From: Aldrovandia affinis
Taxonomy: Eukaryota > Chordata > Actinopteri > Notacanthiformes > Halosauridae
Length of the DNA stretch: 64,000 bases
Reading direction: 5' to 3'
NCBI GenBank assembly: GCA_029706075.1
Contig: JAINUG010000321.1
Span: 468,694 to 532,693, forward strand
The notes under the pieces were generated by a model. That model saw only the letters and a program-made list of their open reading frames with translations, had not been told where the DNA came from and ran no database searches. Of this stretch, positions 20,644 to 31,084 are shown one piece after another. Position numbers and translations under genes: made by a program. Positions within the stretch are counted from its first letter, which is position 1; every line of letters begins with the position of its first letter.

Positions 20644-21034
20644 ACCAGCATGGTCCGTCTGTAATTCAGCAGGGCGGTTCTACAGAAAGGTATGGGCTTT
20701 GTGCCGAATGACCTGAACTTCCTGGTGAAGGTCCCTAGATATTTTTGAGATTAGTTTTAAGAATGCCAATGTCCTGGAGAGGTTCTGGAAACAACAATCA
20801 CTAACAAAAGCCCCCAAACAGGTCCTTACAACAGTGATGCACTCCAGGGCGGGCCTTGCTAGGCGATGCTAGAGGAAAACAGGTGAGCAGACCTAGCCAG
20901 GGGTCGGATAGGCACCCATCAAAACAAGATACAGTTATTGACCACTTAAACCAAATCTGTAAAGATATATGCTAAACCCAATAAAATTGTTTCATTTCCA
21001 CCCCTGAAATAATTTTTCCCCTGTATTTCTTTTT

Positions 21035-24000
21035 TTTCTTCCCCCATATCTATCACAATCACATCTATCAATACCCGAAGCATCAAAGATCCAAACAAAC
21101 AACATGCAATCTTCTCCATCCTGCAACAACTACCCTCTGACGTCATCCTCCTACAGGAATGTGGGATTCCCTTCCACTCCATGGATGACAGTCTGAGGGA
21201 GGGATGGAGAAGCGGAGACTCTCTCTGGTCTGGTTCAAACATATCTCGAGCTGATGGGGTCGGCATGTTGATCAACAACCCCTATGTCAGAATAACATAA
21301 TCTGACATAGTAGAGAGTGGGCGAATCCTCGTCACCGACCTCGACATTGGGCGTTCCCCACTCCAGGTGATCAATGTGTATGGCCCTAATAGCAAGGCTG
21401 AGAGGGTCTCCCTATTTACAAAACTCAGATCATTAATCACCCCCCGTATGCCGGTAGTCATGGGGGGAGATTTCAATTGTGCCCTTCGTGGATGAGGATC
21501 ACAGCAGACCAATGAGGGACCAATCCAGCAGGGAGCTGCGGTCCATCATAGAAGATTTCTCCCTCCATGACGCTGGGGGTGCCTCTCCCCCTCAATACAC
21601 ATGGGTGAGTTCCTCTGGCGCCCCCTTCTCCAGAATAGACATGTTTTTGCTCTCTCCAGCCCTGAGAGTGCGCTCCCATGCCATCGGAGCAGTGCACTTC
21701 TCGCACCACCAGAGGGTGACCATGTCCATGGACTGGGAGAAGACCATCACGGTGGGTAGGGGTCCCTGGAGAATAAATACCAGCCATCTCCAGGACCCAA
21801 AAGTGCACCTCTCCTTCTTGAGATGATACCTGGATCACTTTAAAACACCTTTTTGACTCCCCGAGAGTGGTGGGAGATGGTGAAGGATTGGGTGTGGGGC
21901 TAGGTTCAGGCAGTCGGACTGAGGAAGGCAAGGGAAAGGAGGGAAGCTTATAACCACCATAATGCTGCCCTCCAAAACTGAGCCTCCTCCAGGCCCGAGG
22001 CCTGGAGGTTAGTACGGAAGTGGCCCAGACTAAACAGCATCTCTCCGCCCTCTGTCGGGAGGGGCGGAGGAAATACATCTTCCGCTCCAAACTCCAGGGT
22101 CTTGAGGAGGACAAGAGATGCACCCGCCAGTTCTTCCGCAAGGCATGGTCAAGGAAATCTGACATTCTCTCACTTCAATCTGACATATTCTCATAACAAT
22201 GCAGGGGTGGTGGTGTCTGAAGAGGCAGAGGTCCGGGAGGTGGCCAGGGAGTTCTGTATGCTAATAGGCCCACAGTCAGGGCTCTCATGGACACCTTCCT
22301 GGACAGCCTGGACAGATGCCTGGAGGGCAGAGCATGGAGGGGGAGCTGAGCGCCGAGGAACTCACCCGGGCCGTGTGCTCCCTTAACTTACATAAAGCTC
22401 CTGGTCCTGATAGAATCCCAGCTGAGTTTTCTCATTTCTGATGAAATCCTAGCTGAGGCCTTCTGGGATCTCCTGAAGGACGACATAGCGGATGTTTTCA
22501 GAGCGGCTTTCAGGGAGGGGCGGCTGGGCAACTCACTGCAACAGAGTTCAGTGGCCCTTGTCCCAAAGAAGGGGGACCTGAAGGATCTCTGGAACTGGTG
22601 GCTGATCAATCTCCTCTCAGTGGATTATAAGATCATGACCAAATCACTGATGAGGAGGTTCCAAGACCTGTTACCAATTACCTGTTAGTGATAGGCTGCA
22701 ACCAAACATGCAGTGTTCCTGGGAGGTTCATAAATGACAATCTGCTCCTCATGAGAGATATCATTATCCACTCTGGGGAGTGCAGGTCCCCCTTAGGCCT
22801 TCTCAGTCTAGATCAGGAGAAGACCTTTGACAGGGTTAGCCATATGTGCCTGGAAAGGGTGCTGGAGAGGTTTAACTTTCCAAATCCCCTCCAGCACTGG
22901 ACCAGGATGTGTTTGGGGGACATCTTGGGTGAGTGGTTGTCAATAAGCACCTCTCTGCCCCATTTGATATTAGGTCCAGTGTCAGGCAGGGGTGCCCCCT
23001 AGCGCCCCTCCTGTATGTCATCTACCTTGAGCCGTTTCTACAGGCCATCCAGCAAAATGAAAATGTCAGGGGATACTTACTGCTGGGTGGCAGTGGGGAG
23101 TGGCTCGGGGTGATGGCGTACATGGACGACATCACCATTGTCGGCACAGATAGTCGTTCCATCACCACCGCTACAAAGGTGGTGGATGATTTCTGTGCGG
23201 CCACAGGCGCCCTGGTCAACCGGCAAGAGTGAACTGTAGCCTGTTACCGTCATGGAGTGAGTTGCTAACCTGTTCTTTCCCTGTATGCACAGAAGGCATA
23301 AAGCTTCTGAGGGTCACCTTCCAGAATGACGGGGGAGGGAACCAGAGCTGGGAGGAGGCCCTCCGCCACGTCCAGAAAAAAATTGGGAGCTGGAGCGCAT
23401 GGCCCCTGATAATGACGGGCAAAATCCTGGTCCTGAAGGCAATAGTCCTTACCAGCCTACTCTATATTGGCTGGGTGTTTCCCCCAGACAGAGCCACTAG
23501 TAAACTTGTTGCTAGAATGGCTTTTCGCTTTGTCTGGGGGAGCAAAATGGAGAGGCTGGGGAGGACAAGCCTGATGAAGGAGGAGGAGAAAGGGGGCAGG
23601 GGGGTCCCAGATATGACATCAGTTATATTGGCACAAGGGCTGGCCGCACTGGTCCAGAACACCCTGGGGGGGGAGTCGGCCTCTGGTAAATTTGCTAAGT
23701 ACTATGACACTCCCTTCCTCAGGTCTATGGGCCTGTGTGGGCTGGATCATACTGTGTCATACAGCTGGGACCCCCCATATGTATACAGGGCACTGAGGCA
23801 TTTTGCCTTCAGGACGGGATTAGTCAGGGCTGGGTTGCCCTCATAGACATACACAAATATCATGCCCTTTTTGAAATCGGGAGAGACCATGACACTCCCG
23901 AGGGCAACCCAGCCCTAGACCTGGAAATTGTATGGAAAAATGCAAATCATAAAACATTAAACAATTTTTAAAAAAGGACATAACATGGATGTCTGCTCAT

Positions 24001-24530
24001 GACTGTCTCCCCACCAGGCCATTCATGTTTAGACAATGCTTAGCCCTGACTGAGAACTGCCCCCATGGATGCACTGACTCAGAACATGTACACCATCTGT
24101 TCTGGGAGTGCCCAGTGGCCAGACGGGTCTGGAGCCTTATTGTGTCTTCTCCAAGAACAGGCTCCTGCCGAGATCCTCCCTGACGACTGAGAGGGTCCTG
24201 TTCGGCCCCCGTGAGAGATGTAGCACTCTGGAGCTGCAGCGCCAGTGGAGGATCATTAACATTGTTAAGCAGGTCCTGTGGGAGGCAAGGAACCTCAAGA
24301 TCTACCAACAACAAACAGTGGACCTGTTCACTCTCCCGAGGAGGATTCAAAACCTCCTCCAGGACAGTGTTTTGGTGGAAGAGGGTCGAGGAGGATCGAG
24401 GAGGAAATGGGGGGGTGAGCCACTGGAAATAACTTATTATATAGCTCACCCCCCAGAGGAGGTGCGCTCTGCGCAACCAACCCCTGAGCAGAAACTCCTT
24501 TTGTTTTTTGTTTTCTTCATTTTGATTTAA
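21035..24530 (+). pseudogene. Tx1-like ORF2: endonuclease, reverse transcriptase, Cys/His tail
   Basis: The endonuclease starts with INTRSIKDPNK (near 21065), then VILLQECG, VINVYGPNS and GGDFNC (near 21465). The RT palm is near 22690-23230: LLSLDQEKTFDRVSH, GCPLAPLLYVIYLEP and the catalytic MAYMDDITIVG. The thumb (IGSWSAWPLIMTGKILVLKA) and a C-terminal cluster CPHGCTDSEHVHHLFWECP (near 24060-24115) follow. The protein would nick target DNA and reverse-transcribe LINE RNA. At least six frame breaks. Confidence 0.85.
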
Positions 24531-24859
24531 GATTATATGTATTTCCAGTCCTGTCTTTTGATAGATGTATAGTTTAGTCTGATATGTTTTTCCCCTATCT
24601 TTGTAAAATGTATGTTTGAACCTATTGTTACCCAAATACTTTTGTTTTCCCCTTTAGTTGGAATGCCAACTTTTAAATGTAAATAATTTTAAATATGAAG
24701 TAGCACTATAATGGAAAAGCAAGCTCTCCTGAATCTTTATTCCATGGCATTCACCACTAGAGTATAGTGGGTTTTTCTTAACCTGAAAGGAAATAGAAGC
24801 TCTAAAAAGGTTTTTTTTTAACTAGCATCTTCAAATGAGCCATTCATTCATTCTTCTTT

Positions 24860-25560
24860 GGAAATAGGTGCGTTGGGCCGACATCTCTACATGGATGTCG
24901 ACCCACCACCTGAAGCTGAACCTGGGAAGACAAAGCTGCTCTTCCGCCCAGCGAAGGGCTCCCCGATGACTGATGCGTCAATCACCATTGGAGGCTCCAT
25001 AGTGTCTCCATCCCAGTCTGCCAGGAGCCTTGGAGTGACCCTGGACAACCAGCTGTGCTTCTCGAGCCATATTGCAGCGATCACTCGGACCTGCCGTTTC
25101 TCCCTCCACAACATCCGGAGGATTCGACCGTTCCTCACCCAAGAGGCCACTCAACTCCTGGTCCAGGCCCTGGTGATCTCACATCTGGACTACTGCAATT
25201 CCTTGCTAGCAGGCATACTGGCCTGTGCCATCAAGCCACTGCAACTAGTCCAGAATGCTGCCGCACGTCTGGTGTTCAACCAGCTAAAGTTCACCCACAT
25301 CACCCCTCTACTTAACTCTCTTCTCCCCATCGCAGCACACTTCAGATTCAAATCACTGGTGCTTGCTTTTCAAGCAGCTAGAGGTACTGCTCCCCCATAC
25401 CTCCAGTCACTCATCACTCCCTACACACCTCCCAGACCCCTCCGCTCCGCCTCCTCTGGTAAACTGTCTGCCCCATCCCTCCGGGTGCCTGGCAGCCACT
25501 CCTCGCGGTCTGGCCTCTTCTCTGTCCTGACCCTTTGGTGGTGGAATGATCTTCCGCTAA
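24860..25560 (+). mobile_element. L2 LINE fragment (RT C-terminal third)
   Basis: An open frame carries LNLGKTK-like motifs, FSSHIAAITRTCRFSLHNI, SHLDYCNSLLAGI, FQAARGTAPPYLQ and WWWNDLPL. It stops abruptly at 25560 where a retroviral-type pol sequence begins. The stem-loop and tail are therefore missing, presumably displaced by that insertion. Confidence 0.88.
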
Positions 25561-25563
25561 AGC

Positions 25564-26238
25564 ATGGTTAGTGCGACAGGAAATGGTCGTACCATTTTGG
25601 GTTCAGATATCATGAAAAAACATGGCTACATTTTTGATTATGGCAACAATTGTACTTGGCACAATTCTGAGTCTAAAGATGAGTTTGTAGAGATTTCTGA
25701 TGTTCATACAATACAAGCCATTAAGAAGGTGGAGGAGTATGAATTGGATACATTGTTAAGGGTTAATGATGCAGATTTGGAGGAAGCGTTAGCAAGGTAT
25801 ATAGGTGTTTTCACTAAAAGTAAACATTATTGTGGGCGGATAGATCGTGAAGTCATGGAGGTGAATATACAAGGCCGCGATCCTCCGCCACTTCATCAAT
25901 ATAAGTATCCAGAGGAGGCAAGCCCTTACATTCAATCTATGATTTAGTCCCTTTTGGAACAAGACATCATACGACCCTGTCTCTCACTAGCAATAGCTCC
26001 TATATGGCCGGTTCAGAAACCAGATAATTCCTGGAGGCTTTGTGTTGATTACAGGAAACGTAATAAATACACTCCCACCTGGGCTCCAGTAGTACCTTCA
26101 ACACCAGATGCATTAGCATCCCTGATATCTGAAGCAAATTATTACTCAGTGTTAGACATTTCTAATGGATTTTGGTCAATACTGCTAAATCCAAACTGCC
26201 AGTACAAGCTTACATTTCAATTAAAAAACACAATATAA
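25564..26238 (+). pseudogene. LTR-element pol fragment: protease end and RT start
   Basis: RTILGSDIMKKHGYIFDY resembles the C-terminal strand of a retroviral aspartic protease (ILG-D motif). It is followed by a linker and then RT motifs: PIWPVQKPDNSWRLCVDYRK and YYSVLDISNGFWSILL. It is cut at about 26238 before the YxDD motif, where L1 sequence begins. The RT differs from ERV1 and ERV2, so this is a third LTR retroelement. The class is not resolved. Confidence 0.75.
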
Positions 26239-26239
26239 G

Positions 26240-27660
26240 AAGTGCTTATCTGAAATAGACTTGCAACTATTGGATTTAGAAATACCTTATAGATTATCAC
26301 AGTCACAGGACATCCATTATGATATTCTCAAACTGAAATATATATACAACACTATACTTTCAAGTCAGGTCAGCAAACTATTGTTTAAAATCAAACAAAA
26401 ACACTTTGAACTGGCAGATAAGTCACATGGTTGCTGGCCAGACAATTAAAAGGTGCACAAGCCAGCAGGGCAATACATAAAGTGAAGTCAAATATGGGTG
26501 TATTGTTGTCTGATCCAAAAGAGATTAAGCCAGTTCAGAGAATTCTATGAGGACCTGTACACCACGAAATCCAATGCAAGTCTTGCAGATATATCAGTAT
26601 TTCTTCAATCACTCAATCTCCCAAAACTGGATGGTGCAGCAAGGGCTGAGTTAAATGCAGATTTAACTGTGGAAGAGATAAAGGGTGCAATTGGATCTTT
26701 CCCCAATGGTAAAGAAACTAGCCCTGATGGGTTTGGGATAGAATTTTACAAAACACATTGTGACAAAACTGTGTTTTTTGTTAAGAATGTTCAATTGATA
26801 CTGGAAGACTTCCCCAATTGCTGTATGACCCAAATATTTGCCTTTTTTTAAAATGATAGAGATGAGCTTGATGTATCTTCATATCGCCCCCTGAGTCTGC
26901 TGAACTCATATCTAAAAATATTAACTAAAATCCTTGCTAATACACTGAGTGTGCCACCATAATTCACCCAGATCAGACTGGGTTTATTCCCAACAGGTTT
27001 TCTTTTTCTGATGTCAGAAGGTTGCTCAATACATTGTATTGTAAATATGACAGTGGGTCAAAGGCTACATTTCTTTCTCTGGATGCCGAAAAGGCTTTCG
27101 ACCAGGTGGAGTGGAGGTATGTATTGGCAGTATTGGAGAAGTTTGGCCTAGGGGACTCTTTTGTTTCATGGATTAAAATGTTATACACTTGCCCAACTGC
27201 ATCAGTGCTAACCAACCAAGATAAGTCTGTTCCGTTTTCATTACAACGCAGCTGCCGTCAAGGTTGTCCACTTTCCCCATTGTTGTTCGCTATTGCAATA
27301 GAGCCTCTGGCAATTAGTCTGAGAAGTCATGGCATCATTCAGGGAATAACGCTGGGGACCATTGACAGCCATATATGCTTATATACCGATGATGTTATCC
27401 TTTATCTCTCCAGTCCTGAAATATCTATCCCTCCCTTGCTGGATTTGGTCGAGAATTTTGGTAGATTATTAGGGTACTCAATTAATTAGGAAAAAAAGCA
27501 TCTTCATGGGCATATAAATAATCTAGACCCCCAATTTCTAAATAGTTTACCATTCAAAACCACCACTGATGACTTTAAATATCTGGGGATTAATGTTCCC
27601 AGGAACTCTAAATTAATCTTTAAGTTACATTTTCAGATAATTTTGACCAAGCCTTGATTC
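26240..27660 (+). pseudogene. L1 LINE ORF2, central part
   Basis: Sequence before RT (FREFYEDLYTTKS, ADLTVEEIKGAI), the RT fingers (YRPLSLLNSYLKIL), and palm motifs AEKAFDQVEW, CRQGCPLSPLLFAIAIEPL and YTDDVILYLSS (near 27380; the usual F/YADD is YTDD) identify a fish L1. Stops occur near 26450, 26850, 26960 and 27487. The frame fades at about 27660, before the ERV2 LTR. L1 3' sequence appears again at 55930-56170 and 58262-58856, perhaps the other half of this copy. Confidence 0.82.
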
Positions 27661-28117
27661 TATAGTGATGCCATTTATTTGGGGATACTGAAGGAGAAAA
27701 TATTCCCTCCACTGACAAAATTGAGTCTGACCAGGGCCTAGTAGCCGACCTGAACCCCAGGTGTCGGCCGCGGGAATGCTTGTGTCCCTTGGTCATTGGG
27801 CCTGTGCAAAGCTGGGCTGTGTGCAGGGAAACCAAGGACAGAAAGCATCTGTCTGCAAATTCAGAGCTGATACAGCCTTATTCTAGATCAAACGCTTTAC
27901 GAGTGCTAAACTATTATTTAGTCAAGAACAATTGTAAACTATTATTAAGCCAAGAATAAATGTCAAAACATAGTTGAAGATTAGAAAGGGAGTGACCACA
28001 GCTGGATTCGGCAAGATAAGCAAGACTGGGGAGAGGAATGACGAGCCGGCTGTGGGAGCTCAAAATAGTACAGCGGAACCACGATTAGAAAAGGGATGAG
28101 TCAAGCACTTGGTACAA
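27661..28117. other. Unassigned segment upstream of ERV2
   Basis: No coding match. It could be decayed L1 sequence or an extended U3 of the ERV2 5' LTR, but it has no counterpart next to the other ERV2 LTR at 52928. Confidence 0.4.
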
Positions 28118-28401
28118 TGTATATATGGGTAAAACCACCATTATTTCCGGGTACTTAATGTTAAGGGAAACATGAAAGTGACCAATCATGTAACGATTAA
28201 GAGGAGTATATAAACTTATTTGGAACAAAGGAATATTGGAGCAACTTGCAGGATGCTCTCGGCTTTGTGATTTCATCTGAAAAAGTCTAAACTTTGAAAA
28301 TCTTTTGCCTGGAAACCTCTTCTCTATTTTTTTGACAATTGAGCAAAAATAATTGGACTTTTTAACAAATTAACAGAAAAAATAACAAATTTTCCATAAC
28401 A
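28118..28401 (+). repeat. ERV2 5' LTR
   Basis: It starts TGTATATATGGG and ends CATAACA, just before the primer-binding site. It aligns along its length to 52928-53225. TATATAAA lies at 28207-28214. The polyadenylation signal seen in the partner LTR (AATAAA) is AAAAG here, so it is damaged. The left edge is the point where similarity to the other LTR ends. Confidence 0.8.
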
Positions 28402-28406
28402 TAACT

Positions 28407-28427
28407 TGGCGACCACGAAGGGACTCG
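28407..28427 (+). promoter_or_regulatory. ERV2 primer-binding site, arginine-tRNA type
   Basis: TGGCGACCACGAAGGGACTC is complementary to the 3' end of vertebrate tRNA-Arg(UCG), as I recall that tRNA, including CCA. It begins five bases after the LTR end. The same site recurs at 53231. Confidence 0.75.
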
Positions 28428-28864
28428 GGAATGGTCCAGCCACCTGGGGCACCTGGGATTGGTGCTCTGACGCTCCCTGACGGAGGTGGGGAGATGCGGA
28501 CACACCCTAGGCAGGCCAGCCAACACTAAAAAAATTAAAAAAGGGCTGTTGTCTGTACTCTCCCGGCCTTTGATGGAGGTGATAGAGAGGACCTTTTGAG
28601 TCCAAGAACTCAAAGTAGAGATAAAAAGAGGACGGCATAAGATTTGAAAAGTCAACGCGTGATTGAACCGCTGTGTATGTGTGTGAGGCTTGGAAATTAA
28701 CCTGATATAAACGGCCGGATATATTTAAGATCTGCAGATCAGATTTTCTGACGATGCACAGAGGTAAGGAAAAAGATTTCCAAGGGTCCGACGAAGGACA
28801 GTGACGGGAGGGATAAGAATAAAAGGGTGTGGGAGTCAGGGGGGCAGTCGACGCCCTGGACGCA

Positions 28865-29075
28865 GGATTTGTATTGTATTTATTGGGTGTAGGGATCGTA
28901 CACCTGGACACAGGATTTGTGTTGTATTTATTGGGTGTAGGGATCGTACACCTGGACACAGGATTTGTGTTGTATTTATTGGGTGTAGGGATCGTACACC
29001 TGGACACAGGATTTGTGTTGTATTTATTGGGTGTGGGGATTCTGCACCTGGACACAGGATTTGCGTTTTATATAT
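28865..29075 (+). repeat. 48-bp tandem repeat in the ERV2 leader, four copies plus a partial
   Basis: Units start at 28865, 28913, 28961, 29009 and 29057 (partial). Because 48 is divisible by 3, each unit encodes a repeated 16-residue hydrophobic peptide (GFVLYLLGVGIVHLDT) and the array is open in more than one frame and on both strands. The same array lies in the second leader at 55515-55738. Confidence 0.92.
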
Positions 29076-29443
29076 GTATTGAATATAAGTGTGCACTCTA
29101 AATGAGCAACCAGCAGTTGAAGAATGGGGCACAGTGCTTACCGGTACTCCACCCCGGGTTGTCGGATATTTTGTTGATTATGTTCAAGAAGGGAAAGAGA
29201 TAGTATCTGAATGTTCAGAAAGCGAGTGAAAAAAAAGGAAAAAATTGGAAGGAAAAAAAAAAATATATATATATATATATACATATATAAATAAAAAGAA
29301 GGCGAACGGGTATTTGAATTAGAGGTTACTAAAGTGGGATTAGGAATTAAAATAATAGAGAAAGATACGGTGATAGAGAAGAGCCTGTGAAAGAGGAGCA
29401 AGTGATTATGGCATCTCCTGTCACAGAGCTAGGGAAATAATAT

Positions 29444-29755
29444 TTGTATAAAACAGAAATAGGAAAAATATCTAAAAATGGTCCGAAAAAACAAAAAAAG
29501 AATCCGGTTAAATGGCCAAGGAAGGGAACATTTGATTTAACAATGTGCAGAGAAAGGAAATTAAAGAAGCATGCGGATAAGAGAAGGAATAGGTCAGAAA
29601 ACAATATAAGGAAAAATATGATCATATGTGTTTGTGAACAATTGCGTCTGGGATTTACCCGGGGAGAATTTACAAAAGAAACTAAAAGTGATGGAGTGTT
29701 TATTCTGAGTATGAGTGAATACAAAATGAATGTAATTGTGCCTGAGTATGAGTGA
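29444..29755 (+). pseudogene. Gag-like basic segment in the ERV2 leader
   Basis: An open frame of 103 codons contains KNPVKWPRKGTFDLTM, a Trp-Pro-x-x-Gly-Thr-Phe-Asp pattern I associate with Gag matrix of fish retroviruses. A strongly basic stretch follows. It lies upstream of the MGNKGSK myristoylation-type start at 30083, so either gag is rearranged or this is a leader-encoded extension. Low certainty. Confidence 0.35.
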
Positions 29756-29970
29756 ATAAAAAATGAATGTAATTGCGCCTGAGTATGAGTGAATAAAAAA
29801 TGAATGTAATTGCGCCTGAGTATGAGTGAATAAAAAATGAATCTAATTGCACCTGAGTATGAGTGAATAAAAAATGAATGTGAGATGAATGCAATTGCGC
29901 CTGAGCATCAGTGAATAAAAAATGAATGTGAGATAAATGCAATTGCGAATGAGTAAGAGTGAATAAAAAA
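29706..29970 (+). repeat. 37-bp tandem repeat, about seven units
   Basis: Units of the type TGAGTATGAGTGAATAAAAA + ATGAATGTAATTGCGCC start at 29706, 29743 and onward, with some units expanded or degenerate toward 29970. It lies between the leader and the gag start of ERV2. Confidence 0.9.
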
Positions 29971-30082
29971 GTGTGAGTAAGGAGTGAGGGCAACGGCCTG
30001 AGAGAAAAAATAATTAAAATAATTAAAAAATTAAAAATAAAAACCTGCAGTGTTATTTTAATTTTTTCATTTGAGTGGCAAG

Positions 30083-30870
30083 ATGGGCAACAAAGGGAGC
30101 AAGGCGTCGTGTCTCCCTGATCCGCTGTCTGGACCGGTGAAGGTGATGTACGATAAATGAGGAATGATGGTTTTAGAGCAAGTGCCCTTATGGCACAGAA
30201 GGATTTAAGTGTTTCCCTACTAACGGCACAATGAACACAGAAAAAACGTAGTCATGGCAGGAGAATGTGGAAAGCATGAAGTAAAGTAAGAGATAAGGAA
30301 GTGATTAATTGGGATGTTGTTAGAAAGTGTAAGAGAGAGAGACAGAGAAGCAGAGAGAAGAAGCGAATGTGGAAATAAAGCAGATAGAAACTATTAGATG
30401 AACTTGAACCCCCCCCTTTTTCCTGCGCCCAGGAGGGTGCCACCTGCAGCGATAGACGGAGACGAAGAACAGCTGTCCGCAGCGACAGCCCCGCCCGCCG
30501 AAGAAAGAGTTCTGCCGAAGGGGAGCGGCCTGCTTCTCCTGACCGACCCTTGAGAGAAGGACTGGCACGCATGAGAATAAGATCACCACCGCCAGAAGTT
30601 TCAGGACCCGCTGGTGGCTTACCCCGACCTGAGGGGACCACGAGATGACGGGAAGACGAAAAAACCCTGGTGTCCCAGATGTGAAGCATGCGGAGCGATG
30701 CCACAAGTGCAGGAGCGGATCACCAAGGAGGGCAGAGCCGTGGGAATGAAATGAACAGAGAAATCGGCGGAGGCAGAGGCCGCAGTGGTGGGGGCAAACC
30801 AAGTAGCAGGAACAATGGAGGTGTTATAATTGTCAAGAGTTGGGGTATTTTGCCAGAAACTGCCCAAACA
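30083..30870 (+). pseudogene. ERV2 Gag remnant
   Basis: ATG 30083 begins MGNKGSKASCLPDPLSG, with the Gly2 expected for N-myristoylation of matrix; the frame stops at 30158. Pro/Arg-rich capsid-flanking sequence is recognisable around 30420-30640. A nucleocapsid zinc knuckle CYNCQELGYFARNC is at 30822-30863; its His is replaced by Tyr, which should abolish normal zinc binding. Gag builds the particle and packages RNA in functional relatives. Here it is a multi-frame fossil. Confidence 0.7.
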
Positions 30871-31084
30871 GGTCTGCAGGAGGTAACTGGACATTGACTC
30901 AGCAAGAAGTGGGCGAAAACGGAGCTTGGCAGGAGTCGGGCTCCAACAGCCGCAAGGAGCAAAGATCATAGGATGAGCGGGGGGGGAAAGACAGGAAAAC
31001 ACGCATCCCATACACGGAATACAAAATCTGTTTTTAAAGTTATAGTTAGCAACCATAGGACAGCCCAAGAATGAACCTTCTAGT

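Larger units (their letters stand above)
20040..24530 (+). mobile_element. Tx1/L1-like LINE copy B, near full length
   Basis: It has ORF1-like sequence (about 20090-20643), a non-coding gap (20650-20950) and ORF2 with AP endonuclease, RT and a C-terminal Cys/His region. Gene order and the CPHGC...HHLFWECPVARRVW end match L1-superfamily elements of the Tx1 branch. Numerous stops and frameshifts make it dead. A 3' UTR probably runs to about 24850, but no tail was identified. Confidence 0.85.

Noticed and set aside
20225-20651. Two opposed host genes
   Set aside because: The plus-strand sequence recurs in LINE copy A in the same place relative to ORF2, so it is LINE ORF1 and its shadow.
28865-29075. 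CRISPR-like repeat array
   Set aside because: Units are directly adjacent with no spacers, and the context is a vertebrate provirus.
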